Shown here in pieces: positions 45,553 through 53,772 of a stretch of DNA of 64,000 nucleotides. Every line of letters starts with the position of its first letter. Positions within the stretch are counted from its first letter, which is position 1. Origin of the DNA: Taibaiella sp. (GTDB lineage: Bacteria; Bacteroidota; Bacteroidia; Chitinophagales; Chitinophagaceae); NCBI GenBank assembly GCA_019638495.1, contig JAHBTQ010000002.1, forward strand, positions 186,001 to 250,000, given 5' to 3'. A program made the position numbers and the translations under genes. The notes beneath the pieces are model-generated. The model ran no database searches. It saw nothing but the letters and a program-made list of their open reading frames with translations, and was not told the DNA's origin.

Positions 45553-47382
45553 TCAAGACACAAAATACATCTTCTTTACCCCCTTGCCCTTCGCTTCCAC
45601 CTCGCCGCGATATTCGCAATTGAATTTATCTTTTACCAGTTCATAAGTCGTTTCTGATATGTTTACCTTGCCCACGGTGCCGCTGCTTTCCATGCGGCTG
45701 GCTGTGTTTACTGTATCACCCCATATATCGTACGCAAACTTCTTGATGCCCACTATGCCGGCTACTACAGGCCCTGTATGTATTCCTATGCGTACCTCGA
45801 AGAATAGTCTGCCAGTTGCTTGCCGCTCTCGCCGGTGTTCCGCCATAAATTGCTGTATTTCCAACGCGGCACTTACCACATCCTCAGCATGTGTGTTATT
45901 TATTATTGGTAGTCCACCTGCGGCCATGTATGCGTCGCCAATAGTTTTTATTTTTTCCACACCATGCTTTTCCATAATGATGTCGAAAGCAGAGAAACAA
46001 GTGTTTATCTCATCGACAAGTTCTGTTGCTGTCAGCTTTTCTGATAGCTGGGTGAAGTCTTTGATGTCGGCGAATAGCACGGTCGCGCTCTTAAATTGTC
46101 TAGCCTCCGCACTCCCTTTCTCTTTCAGTTCTTCGGCTACCTCGGCTGGGAGGATGTTGAGCAAAAGAGATTCTGTCTTTTTTCGTTCCTTCTGAACGAA
46201 GAATAAGAAAATCAATAGAAGCGCTAACCCTGCTACTACTGAATAGATGATGGTCGTCTGTTTCTTTTCCTTCGCCTGTTGTTTCGCTTCAATTTGCGCA
46301 AGCACCATTTTCGTCGAGTCCTGTTTCTTGTCGTATATGAGCTGCATTGTGAGCTCGTTGAATTTCTTGTAGTTTTCTGCAGAAAACAGTGAGTCCTTAA
46401 GCTTCGTATAACGCTTGTGGAAATCAAGTGCAACTTTATAGTTGCCCATCTCTGCGTATAATTCGCTATAATCTTTATAGATGGGAGCCGGGTTTTCGCC
46501 TACTTCCACACTTATAGCTAAAGCTGAATCGAGATAGTCTTTAGATCTCATCAACGCATCGGTTCTTGAACATTTAAGTACTGCGTTTAACCCGTTTGTA
46601 GCTCCGTCGGTGGCTACTGATCGGTAAAACCTGGAAACGTTTGCATAAGCGTAGGCGAGATTGTCTGATTTGTTATTTACCAATTTATACATGCGTAGCG
46701 ATGTGCTGTATTGATCTAGCGCCTTCTTGTAATCACCGACTTTTGTGTAGTAGTCACCAAGCGAGATTCGAACCATTGCCGATCCGTTGATTCGGCCCGA
46801 TTCGTCAAATAGCCTTGCGGCCTTTGCGTAATACTCGTATGCCCGTGTATAATTTTTTCTCTCCCAGTTCACGTTAGCAATATCATTCAGTGTTCCTGCA
46901 ATACTGTATTTGTCGCCCACTTCTTCGAATATTTTCAGGCACTTCAGAAAATAGTCTTGCGCACTTGTAAAATCAGCCTGGTCGAAGTAGGTTTTCCCTA
47001 TATAATTTAATGTCCACCCTTCCTTTAGTTTGTCTCCCAATGCGTGGAACATCGGCAGAGCCAGTAACAAGTTTTCCAGTGCCTTTGGGTAGTTTGTTTG
47101 CCTGCGATATAGCCCTCCAAAATTGAAATAGGATAGTGCGATTCCTCGCTCCCAGTTTAGCTGTTTCGCTAATGCAAGTGCATCATTAGCGTCAGTCAGA
47201 GCCCCTTCATATCCGTATGTCTTACTCAATTCCAGTAAAAGCATCACCTTGTTGGTGTCTTCTTGCTGGTGCGACATTTCTTTCAACAGCGAGTCTATTT
47301 TTTCGCGTCCCTGAAGTTCTGCATAGCCTGCACTACACGTAAAAGCAATGTAGAGTAGCGTCAATAAAACCTTCGATCGCAT
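45553..47382 (-). CDS. Receptor-like class III adenylate cyclase with periplasmic TPR domain (first of two tandem copies)
   Basis: 609 residues with signal peptide 1-22. TPR repeats (about 40-345; NFGGLYRRQTNYPKALENLLLAL, GKTYFDQADFTSAQDYFLKCL), a membrane segment near 380-396 (TIIYSVVAGLALLLIFLFFV), the LLLNILPAEVAEELKEKG linker, and a complete cyclase core: FADIKDF, EKIKTIGDAYMAAGG and YDIWGDTVNTASRM carry both metal ligands, the K/D adenine pair, and N/R. It is closely related to the downstream gene in the cyclase half, much less so in the TPR half, as expected if the two sense different inputs. Confidence 0.92.
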   Translation of the reverse strand: MRSKVLLTLLYIAFTCSAGYAELQGREKIDSLLKEMSHQQEDTNKVMLLLELSKTYGYEGALTDANDALALAKQLNWERGIALSYFNFGGLYRRQTNYPKALENLLLALPMFHALGDKLKEGWTLNYIGKTYFDQADFTSAQDYFLKCLKIFEEVGDKYSIAGTLNDIANVNWERKNYTRAYEYYAKAARLFDESGRINGSAMVRISLGDYYTKVGDYKKALDQYSTSLRMYKLVNNKSDNLAYAYANVSRFYRSVATDGATNGLNAVLKCSRTDALMRSKDYLDSALAISVEVGENPAPIYKDYSELYAEMGNYKVALDFHKRYTKLKDSLFSAENYKKFNELTMQLIYDKKQDSTKMVLAQIEAKQQAKEKKQTTIIYSVVAGLALLLIFLFFVQKERKKTESLLLNILPAEVAEELKEKGSAEARQFKSATVLFADIKDFTQLSEKLTATELVDEINTCFSAFDIIMEKHGVEKIKTIGDAYMAAGGLPIINNTHAEDVVSAALEIQQFMAEHRRERQATGRLFFEVRIGIHTGPVVAGIVGIKKFAYDIWGDTVNTASRMESSGTVGKVNISETTYELVKDKFNCEYRGEVEAKGKGVKKMYFVS

Positions 47383-47397
47383 GCTTACGTAGTTTTT

Positions 47398-47583
47398 TTA
47401 GGATACAAAATACATCTTAATAGTCCCCTTAACCTGTAACTAGCCTCCATACTCACCTCGAAATTTTTCTTGCATTGCTCATACGTGGTCTCTGAAATAT
47501 TGATTTTTTCCTACCTCGCCATGATGCTCCATGCGCGCTGTTATGTTTATTGCCGCGCCCTCTTTGTCGAAATCGGAATGTAC
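47398..47583 (-). pseudogene. Remnant of a third adenylate cyclase C-terminus
   Basis: The reverse strand upstream of the first cyclase encodes, in broken frames, AAINITARMEHHGEVG, then KINISETTYEQCKKNFEV, then KMYFVS followed by TAA at 47398-47400. These match VNTASRMESSGTVG, KVNISETTYELVKDKFNCEY and KMYFVS at the end of the intact cyclases. At least two frameshifts separate the pieces and the WGD motif before the NxTxR element is lost. Only the last 60 or so residues remain, so the gene must have been truncated before or during decay. It directly abuts the start of the intact gene. Confidence 0.82.
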
Positions 47584-47862
47584 CTAAAATAAATCCCGAA
47601 CCATATGTGGTAGGTTTGATAACAAAATACAATTTATATTTATCTCTACTCCCTTTTTTTGGAAGATATATGTCCTGTGGGAAGCTGGCTGTCAGAAAAT
47701 AAAACTAACAGCGGCGGATTTGGGTTTTTCCTCCGTTAATCTGGAGAATGATTGCCGCTTTGCTGTAGCCATGGTGACCAAGGCAAACTTCTTTAAAAAG
47801 ACTACGACGAGCGGGTAGGGTAGGCCCATCTCATAAAATGTATTCAGACACACATTGGCCGG

Positions 47863-48465
47863 TTAGTCATCATTTTTTTGAAGTGCTGCATTTGTAGGAT
47901 CTTGTGGTATGTCCACAATTTTGAAACTCAAGCATCTACTTGCTTTCCCACTGCTATCAATGGAATAGCCAATGGCCCAAAATGTTAAGGGGTTAAAACC
48001 GACAAGATTCTTTTCGAGATTTTTTCCGTCAAATTGTTTGACTACAGGTTTAGTATATGTTTTGCGAAATGTCCATTCGTTCAAATAGCCAATCCCGTTG
48101 GTGTCGATAGTTAAGATGTTGTCATTGACGTTAGATAATAGCAGCTTCACTTCTCCAGTGTAGCCGTTGGGCACTACGATATGCAATGTAGGCGAGTAGA
48201 GTTGATAGTGAAATGCTGAGAAAGCTATGGTCGTGGTGACGGATAGGATATTAAGAAAAGAAAACCGCTTAGAGAAAATCCTGAATATCGCTGTCAATAT
48301 TAAACAGCCGATAATTATCCCAAGGAGCATAATCGCCCCTAAAATACACCCGGGCAAAATGATCCCACCCGGCAGTTTTGTTATTTTCACAAGAAGGGAA
48401 AATAGAAGCACTACAGATAGAATCCGAAACGTTATTTCCAGTTTGCGCGATTTTGTCATAGGCAT
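47863..48465 (-). CDS. Hypothetical membrane protein with extracytoplasmic domain
   Basis: 200 residues with three membrane segments (about 12-28, 36-58 and 69-88) and a C-terminal domain of about 110 residues (PTLHIVVPNGYTGEVKLLLSNVNDN.., NEWTFRKTYTKPVV..) predicted outside the membrane as beta strands. HIVVPNGYTGEVKL resembles a short Ig-like strand pair. An ATG two codons in is equally possible. I do not recognise the family. The gene sits between the cyclase remnant and the partial tRNA copy, so it may belong to a rearranged segment. Confidence 0.65.
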   Translation of the reverse strand: MPMTKSRKLEITFRILSVVLLFSLLVKITKLPGGIILPGCILGAIMLLGIIIGCLILTAIFRIFSKRFSFLNILSVTTTIAFSAFHYQLYSPTLHIVVPNGYTGEVKLLLSNVNDNILTIDTNGIGYLNEWTFRKTYTKPVVKQFDGKNLEKNLVGFNPLTFWAIGYSIDSSGKASRCLSFKIVDIPQDPTNAALQKNDD

Positions 48466-48508
48466 CTATAGTTTGCGACGTTGTGAGGGAGATTAGCGCA
48501 ATAAAACA

Positions 48509-48550
48509 AAAAAAGCGGAGAAAAGGCTCGTCGCTATGTTTCTCCGCTCT
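48509..48550 (-). terminator. Terminator after the partial tRNA-Leu copy
   Basis: Reverse strand: a 10-bp stem (AGCGGAGAAA / TTTCTCCGCT at 48539-48548 and 48514-48523) with a 15-base loop, then seven T. It lies 9 bases beyond the 3' end of the truncated tRNA copy, so the copy keeps a tRNA-like terminator. Confidence 0.75.
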
Positions 48551-48558
48551 CATTTTTT

Positions 48559-48599
48559 GTGCCCGGAACAGGAATCGAACCTGCACTACCTTGCGATAA
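48559..48599 (-). pseudogene. Truncated tRNA-Leu 3' half (41-bp exact duplicate)
   Basis: This stretch is identical over 41 bases to 48661-48701, the 3' half of the intact tRNA-Leu(CAA): variable arm, T-arm, acceptor 3' strand and discriminator. The D-arm and anticodon arm are absent, so it cannot form a tRNA. Such partial 3' copies are left by integration or excision at a tRNA attachment site, or by deletion within a tandem tRNA pair. No integrase is seen within the window. Confidence 0.85.
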
Positions 48600-48628
48600 A
48601 AATCAGAAAATTTAGTGTTAAGTAATGA

Positions 48629-48657
48629 AAAAATCCACCCGATCAGAGTGGATTTTC
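48629..48657 (-). terminator. Terminator after tRNA-Leu
   Basis: Reverse strand: stem AAAATCCAC / GTGGATTTT with a 9-11 base loop, followed by TTTTTTC. It starts just after the 3' end of the intact tRNA-Leu. Confidence 0.75.
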
Positions 48658-48661
48658 AAAG

Positions 48662-48745
48662 TGCCCGGAACAGGAATCGAACCTGCACTACCTTGCGATA
48701 ACCAGATTTTGAGTCTAGCGCGTCTACCAATTCCGCCATCCGGGC
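48662..48745 (-). tRNA. tRNA-Leu(CAA)
   Basis: An 84-nt class II tRNA: acceptor GCCCGGA/TCCGGGC, D-arm with GGTAGAC, anticodon loop CTCAAAA giving anticodon CAA, a long variable arm, T-arm GCAGG-TTCGATT-CCTGT, discriminator A. The 3' half is duplicated 62 bases downstream of it. Confidence 0.95.
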
Positions 48746-48829
48746 GATGATGCAGATGTCTGCATGGAATTGGGCAGCAAATGTATTGATTCTCTGCAGA
48801 AACTGCAACATCATTTTATAGTCCAAAAC

Positions 48830-48854
48830 AAAAAAGCCCCATCACTGGGGCTTT
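48830..48854 (-). terminator. Terminator after tRNA-Gln
   Basis: Reverse strand: AAAGCCCC-AGTGAT-GGGGCTTT hairpin followed by further T residues, directly after the tRNA-Gln 3' end. Confidence 0.85.
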
Positions 48855-48856
48855 CG

Positions 48857-48927
48857 TAGTTCGACTAGGATTCGAACCTAGACAAACAGAGTCAGAGTCT
48901 GTTGTGCTACCGTTACACAATCGAACT
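48857..48927 (-). tRNA. tRNA-Gln(CTG)
   Basis: A 71-nt tRNA: acceptor AGTTCGA/TCGAACT, short D-stem GTG/CAC, anticodon stem ACAGA/TCTGT with loop CTCTGAC giving anticodon CTG, T-arm CTAGG-TTCGAAT-CCTAG, discriminator A. Alternative placement shifted by one base at the acceptor (TAGTTCG/CGAACTA) cannot be ruled out from pairing alone. Confidence 0.9.
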
Positions 48928-49052
48928 ATTTTGTGTTACGAGGGTGCAAATTTACGAATGATTTCAACACAGTCAAAATCAAAAGAGAACAAATTGCCGG
49001 CAATTCCCTGCAATTTGAGGGCATTGTCGAATCGTCACATTGCCCCAATTGA

Positions 49053-52000
49053 TTAAAACGCCCTGTTTATACCTACAACATAGCGCAGGGTAGCATACTG
49101 GCTGTTGCCATATGGTGGCCGGTTCAGGAACAGAGGGAAATCTACTCGAATTGTAAGTGGCTTAGCCTTCTCAAATACGCCCCATTTCTTGATGGTAAAT
49201 GCACAACCCGCACCCGCATCCATATGCACCGTGCCCCAGGTAGTTGTGGGAGCAATGGTGTGGAAGTTATTGAACGAGTACTGGCTAAGCTCCATAATAC
49301 CGGCATCGGCAAAACCATATATGTCCGTGTGCAGCCAGTTGCGGGTTAGCTTCGGCCGCCACTGCAGGTAGTTGTCAATGTCTACTTCCACGTTCACTGC
49401 TGCGCCGCTACGGCCTTTGTAGCCCAGCAGCAGGCCGTTGTTGTGCTCGTCAGGCGCATAGTAGCCGGCATAGCCGCGAAGGTTAAGCCCGCCGCCCTGC
49501 TGCAGGTGGTTCACGTCATACAGAGATGTGCCATACCAGTCTGTAGGGGCAAAGCCTATACTGCGTGTATACTTGTTCTCCATCTGCTCCTCCGGGTTAG
49601 CGCCTGACATGTATAGCATGCTTTCGTAAGGCATTTGCCTGCCCAGGCCAAAGCGCGCAAACACACGTGTACGAATCTCCAAAAGGTGCAGGAAGCCGTA
49701 GTTTACCGACTCAAGCTGTGCATAAGAGTAGCTGAAGGGTAGTGCATCCTTTGCCAGGAATGGCGCGCGTGCGCTGATGGTGTAGTGTCCATTGCCGTTA
49801 AAGTATAGGTAGTTGTGTGTCCATGACAGGTTTAGTGAGTTGTTTTTGCGTCCTGCCGTGCTGCTCCAGTCTCCCGGATCCGCCAGGTAGTCGAAGTCGT
49901 TTTTCGTTGGCCTCCAGAGCATTTGCCCGTATACCTGGAAGATGTTCTTGTCATTCATCAGCCAGCTAAGGCCTCCCCGGTTAGTCCACAGGCCATCCAG
50001 GTAGCGGCTGTTCACCATCATTTGTAGCTTGGGCCATTTGCGGCTTATGGGGGAGTAGTAATTCACAGAATAGTTTACCGGTTTGTAGCGGGCATAGTAC
50101 CCTTCACCTTTGTAAGACTTATAGGGTGTCTCTTGCAGTACGTGCGTGTTCCACCACACTGTCGCATCCAGCTTGTACATGGTAGCCAGGTAGTCGCCCT
50201 CTATGTGTGCACCTGCTTTTATGCCATCTATCGGGTTCCACCATGCATCAGGGCGTGCGCTGAGGCGATAGTGTTTGCGGTCAGTCTGGTGGTTCAGTCC
50301 TCCGTCAAATTGCATTTTCACTGCCAGTGGGCTCACAGGCAGGCCACGTGTCTTGTAGTTGTCCACCATGTTCCTATCGGCCAGGCGATAGGTGGTATCT
50401 ATCTCCACGCTGCGTATACCATGCGGGGCATACACACGCGCCTGGTATGTTTCATGCAGGTTGCCCCATCCGGTCCATTTAGGCAGGGTAGTGGCAGTGG
50501 TGCTCTTCTCAAACCAGGTGTTGGGTATGTAGAAGTTTTGCTTGCTGCCGTCCTTGCCAGTTACGGTAAAGTCTATCGGCATTTGCATATCGCCCGCACG
50601 GTGAAAGCCTATGGAAAAGCTGTCCGTGCCACGGATCTTCCTGATGCCACATACGCCATAGTCCAACGGTTTTGTCGTCTCAAACCACTGGTCGAAGAAC
50701 CAGGAGAGGTCCACCTTTGTAAAATTGATGATAGATGCGCGGAAGTCCTCATAGTAGGGGTGTGCAAACTTCCACTGGCTGAAGTAGTGCTTCATTGCCG
50801 CGTCGAAGAGTGAGTCGCCCAGCACATACTCCAGGTTATAGAGCATGGTTGCAGTTTTGTAGTATACAGTGCCATAGCCACCTCCATGACCCAGGCTGCT
50901 GTGAAAGTCGTCTGAGTGTGTGTTGAGCGGCAGCTCGTCCTGGCGCAGTGCATTTATAGTGTAGCTGTTCATTACCCGCAGGTCCAGTACGTTTATTGGC
51001 TCGGCAAATTTGCCTCGGTATCCCTTCGGCTTTGCGCTTACCAGGTTTTCGCCATCTATTTTGCGCAGCCCGTAAGCAGTGAGGAACTGTGTAAAACCCT
51101 CATCCATCGCCGCACGATAAGTTTCATTGCTGCCCACCTGGCCATAAAACCAGTTGTGCGCTATCTCGTGCACCAGCAGGCCGCGGTAGCCGGGATCTGT
51201 GCCACCGTCCAGCGTCAGCATGGGGTATTCCATGCCGTCGGCGGCGTCTGCAGCCACTATCTTGGGGTAGCCATACATGCCTATGCCTTCGGAGAAAGTC
51301 TTAATTATTTTGGTGATGTACTCAGGCGCATTCTGCCAGCCCGCCGCATGTGGCTCCTGTGCAATGGCCACACATTCCACACCATTCCAGTAGGCAGTGC
51401 CTATGCGGTAAGATGGGTCTGCGGTGAAGGCAAAGTCGTGTACGTTGTTTGCCACAAAGTGCCATTCCTTCCGCTGCCCCTTTACGTAAGGGATTATGGT
51501 TGATGGCGCTTCATTCATTTTCTTATTGGCAAAGTTCTTTATGTCCAGCTTTGCGCGCAGGTCGTCCGGCAGCACTTCTTTCCTGTTTTCCAGTTCTCCC
51601 GTAGCCTCGACTATATAGTTGCTCGGGAAGTCAAGTGTCACATCATACAGGCCAAAATCTCCGTAGAACTCACGATTCAGGTGCTGGTAGGTGTCCCAGC
51701 CGTGCATGCGGTCATATACTGCCAGCTTGGGAAACCATTGGCAGCCGTTGTAGTGCATAAATCCCCATGCGGGGTACATCTTCATCCTGCGGCGGGTAGC
51801 GCCATCGTCATAGTAGCTGGTGAAGCCTATCTTCACTACCACCTTCTGGCCCGGGGCCAGCGGTTGCTGCAGGTTCACCTTCATTATAGTATTGTCCAGT
51901 TGAGTAGTGGCGTCTTTGCCTTCTATCTTCACTTCGTTTATGACGGTGCCCAGTCCTTGAGCTTCTTTGTTTCCCAGGGACGGTTTCACCTTGTTGGCCA

Positions 52001-52319
52001 GCTCCAGGTCGTGCAGGTAAGAGCCTTTGATAAAGGCATTCTGGTACAGGTGAAAGTAAACATAACGCAGTGTGTCGGGCGAGTTGTTCCAGTAGGTGAG
52101 CTCTTCCGCACCCTCTATCGAATTATTGGTCTCATCTATTTTGGCATATATCTTATACTGCACATCCTGCTGCCAGTAGGCGCCATCAGGTTTGCGGTTT
52201 TGCCAGTAATATTTGTTACTTGTGTTGCGATATGCATTGTCATTCAGTTGGGCAGTAGCGCTGGCCGATATAGCCAAAGCCGCTACAAGAGCAAGTTGCC
52301 TGAAATTCTTCATCCTCAT
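49053..52319 (-). CDS. Large M1-family metallopeptidase with extended C-terminal region
   Basis: 1088 residues from ATG 52319 (signal peptide ending SASATAQ). Residues 40-560 are an M1 aminopeptidase-like unit: GMEYPMLTLDGG replaces the classic GAMEN exopeptidase motif, and the zinc site is HEIAHNW (H384, E385, H388) with E407 in DEGFTQF. Residues after about 640 are rich in aromatic beta strands (GYYARYKPVNYSVNYYSP.., ending LRYVVGINRAF) and look like an outer membrane barrel or surface-layer region, which is usual for the very long Bacteroidota M1 proteins. It is probably a periplasmic or outer-membrane peptidase. Confidence 0.9.
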   Translation of the reverse strand: MRMKNFRQLALVAALAISASATAQLNDNAYRNTSNKYYWQNRKPDGAYWQQDVQYKIYAKIDETNNSIEGAEELTYWNNSPDTLRYVYFHLYQNAFIKGSYLHDLELANKVKPSLGNKEAQGLGTVINEVKIEGKDATTQLDNTIMKVNLQQPLAPGQKVVVKIGFTSYYDDGATRRRMKMYPAWGFMHYNGCQWFPKLAVYDRMHGWDTYQHLNREFYGDFGLYDVTLDFPSNYIVEATGELENRKEVLPDDLRAKLDIKNFANKKMNEAPSTIIPYVKGQRKEWHFVANNVHDFAFTADPSYRIGTAYWNGVECVAIAQEPHAAGWQNAPEYITKIIKTFSEGIGMYGYPKIVAADAADGMEYPMLTLDGGTDPGYRGLLVHEIAHNWFYGQVGSNETYRAAMDEGFTQFLTAYGLRKIDGENLVSAKPKGYRGKFAEPINVLDLRVMNSYTINALRQDELPLNTHSDDFHSSLGHGGGYGTVYYKTATMLYNLEYVLGDSLFDAAMKHYFSQWKFAHPYYEDFRASIINFTKVDLSWFFDQWFETTKPLDYGVCGIRKIRGTDSFSIGFHRAGDMQMPIDFTVTGKDGSKQNFYIPNTWFEKSTTATTLPKWTGWGNLHETYQARVYAPHGIRSVEIDTTYRLADRNMVDNYKTRGLPVSPLAVKMQFDGGLNHQTDRKHYRLSARPDAWWNPIDGIKAGAHIEGDYLATMYKLDATVWWNTHVLQETPYKSYKGEGYYARYKPVNYSVNYYSPISRKWPKLQMMVNSRYLDGLWTNRGGLSWLMNDKNIFQVYGQMLWRPTKNDFDYLADPGDWSSTAGRKNNSLNLSWTHNYLYFNGNGHYTISARAPFLAKDALPFSYSYAQLESVNYGFLHLLEIRTRVFARFGLGRQMPYESMLYMSGANPEEQMENKYTRSIGFAPTDWYGTSLYDVNHLQQGGGLNLRGYAGYYAPDEHNNGLLLGYKGRSGAAVNVEVDIDNYLQWRPKLTRNWLHTDIYGFADAGIMELSQYSFNNFHTIAPTTTWGTVHMDAGAGCAFTIKKWGVFEKAKPLTIRVDFPLFLNRPPYGNSQYATLRYVVGINRAF

Positions 52320-52389
52320 TTGACCGTAAAAATAGAATTTAATATTCATTGGGTTCTCACCCCCTTGGGGAATGGGAATTAGGAAATGG

Positions 52390-52464
52390 TCCCGATAGCT
52401 ATCGGGATGGAATTGGGATTGTCTTTTTCATGTAATTAGGAATTGGTCCCGATCGCTATCGGGA
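52390..52464. repeat. Pair of 18-bp palindromes (tcccgat-n-ctatcggga)
   Basis: tcccgatagctatcggga at 52390-52407 is a perfect palindrome; tcccgatcgctatcggga at 52447-52464 differs at one base. Both are flanked by similar AATTGG/GGAATT sequence, so the unit is about 57 bp and was duplicated. It lies upstream of the M1 peptidase start. Confidence 0.8.
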
Positions 52465-52485
52465 AGGAATTAGGATTGTTTTGTT

Positions 52486-52541
52486 CGTCATTGCGAGGAG
52501 CACTGCCGAGCATGTGCCGGGCGCGATGAAGCAATCTCGAG
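52486..52541 (+). repeat. Dispersed palindromic element (CGTCATTGCGAGGAG type)
   Basis: cgtcattgcgaggag at the left and gcgatgaagcaatctcg at the right form an imperfect stem (TTGCGAGG / GCAATCTCG region). Sequences of this form are a widespread intergenic repeat in many bacterial phyla. No transposase is nearby. Confidence 0.65.
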
Positions 52542-52976
52542 GTAACAGGGGTAAAGCACAAGTAGTTGATGTGGTAGTGGCAGAAAAATTTTGAAAAAAT
52601 GCCGTTGGTTGGAAATCAACTACTTGACCCGGCAAAATGTGCCAAAAGCCCGCCAAAAATGTGCCATTGCAAAAAATCAAATTCCAATGACAAGTCCGCG
52701 GATGAAAACATCGATTTGTGAATGTGTACGTGCACCAGGCGGTGATTTGAAGAACTGCATAAAAAGAGGGTTTAAGATGGCACAAAGGTAGGGTGGGAGT
52801 TGATGGGATGCAAAAGAAGATATGCACATTTTTGGATGGGTTTGCGCCGGACGGATTCCGGCAGCCGCTGAGGCCGTAGATGGATTCTACGGCCAACTGG
52901 GTGTTGATTTTGACACGAAGTCAAAAAGACTTGCGCAAAAGTCTACCTTTCAATTTACATCACTAATTTTATATGT

Positions 52977-53696
52977 ATGAATTACGATACAATAAAACTA
53001 TCATTGGATTTTATAAATAAACACTTCAAGAAACAAATAAGCGTTCAGAGCATTCCACTAATGGTGCCAGTTGAAGGCACCATAATGCATACGCGAAGCG
53101 GAGATTTTCGGCAAGAGTATCAACTGTATGATTTTTTTATCGCTACAAAGCTAAATTTGTTTGAGTCACATTCACTTGTAAGTGAAATCTCTAAAGGTCT
53201 TACCGAATCACCTAATGTTGACGAAGTGAAAAGGATATTGCTAAGCTTTATCAGAACTGCGGACGAGAATGTCAATCTGTATCACGAAATATGTAAGATC
53301 AGGTACGGAGAAGGCACATTTAATGACTTTCACGAGTGCATCCCGATTATAAATAAGAAGATGTTTTTTGTTATAGAAGAAGACAAAAGAGAATGCACCA
53401 CGCATGGGGACCTATTTGAAACTGAACTTTATGCCTCGTACAATAGGAAGCGTTTTGACATCAGCGATTTCTATATATACTCTATTACAATCCGTGACTT
53501 TGTTCAAAAAGCAATCGGAGATTGGATTGAAGAAAAGGAGCGTTCAAATAAATTATCAACACTAGAATTAAAAAAGCTGACTAGAGACGTCTATTTCTAT
53601 AAAGATCTTAGATGGTGGATGGGAGTTTTAGCTGGCGCGATAACAACGAGTATTACATTGCTTTCAATTTATTTGAGCCATATCAAAGACAAATAA
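52977..53696 (+). CDS. Unrecognised tail-anchored membrane protein (accessory cassette gene 1)
   Basis: 239 residues, visibly more AT-rich and richer in Lys, Ile, Asn and Phe than the surrounding genes. The main part (1-210) is soluble and mixed alpha/beta; a single hydrophobic segment near 213-233 (WWMGVLAGAITTSITLLSIYL) closes the protein, leaving only HIKDK, so it looks like a cytosolic domain anchored at its C-terminus. No catalytic motif is recognised. The following gene is in the same direction after 76 bases. Composition and isolation between repeats suggest horizontal acquisition. Confidence 0.7.
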   Translation: MNYDTIKLSLDFINKHFKKQISVQSIPLMVPVEGTIMHTRSGDFRQEYQLYDFFIATKLNLFESHSLVSEISKGLTESPNVDEVKRILLSFIRTADENVNLYHEICKIRYGEGTFNDFHECIPIINKKMFFVIEEDKRECTTHGDLFETELYASYNRKRFDISDFYIYSITIRDFVQKAIGDWIEEKERSNKLSTLELKKLTRDVYFYKDLRWWMGVLAGAITTSITLLSIYLSHIKDK

Positions 53697-53772
53697 GGAA
53701 ATTTAACAGTCTTCGACGTATAGTTTTTTATAAGCTAGGTCAGTATACAAATAAAATGCCAAATATACAATA

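Larger units (their letters stand above)
52320..52976. other. Non-coding, repeat-rich stretch before the two-gene cassette
   Basis: No convincing gene is visible. It contains two near-identical 18-bp palindromes (52390-52407 and 52447-52464), a dispersed palindromic element starting CGTCATTGCGAGGAG (52486-52541), short AATTGG/AATTAGG repeats, and a GC-rich fragment near 52845-52900 with inverted GGCCGTAGA / TCTACGGCC arms. The last 80 bases become AT-rich and probably hold the cassette promoter. Confidence 0.7.

Noticed and set aside
50133..52382. Several plus-strand frames of about 200 codons opposite the M1 peptidase
   Set aside because: Antisense shadows of a long gene with strong zinc-site evidence on the other strand.
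52456..52896. Open frames on both strands before the cassette
   Set aside because: They cross palindromic elements and have no recognisable protein character.
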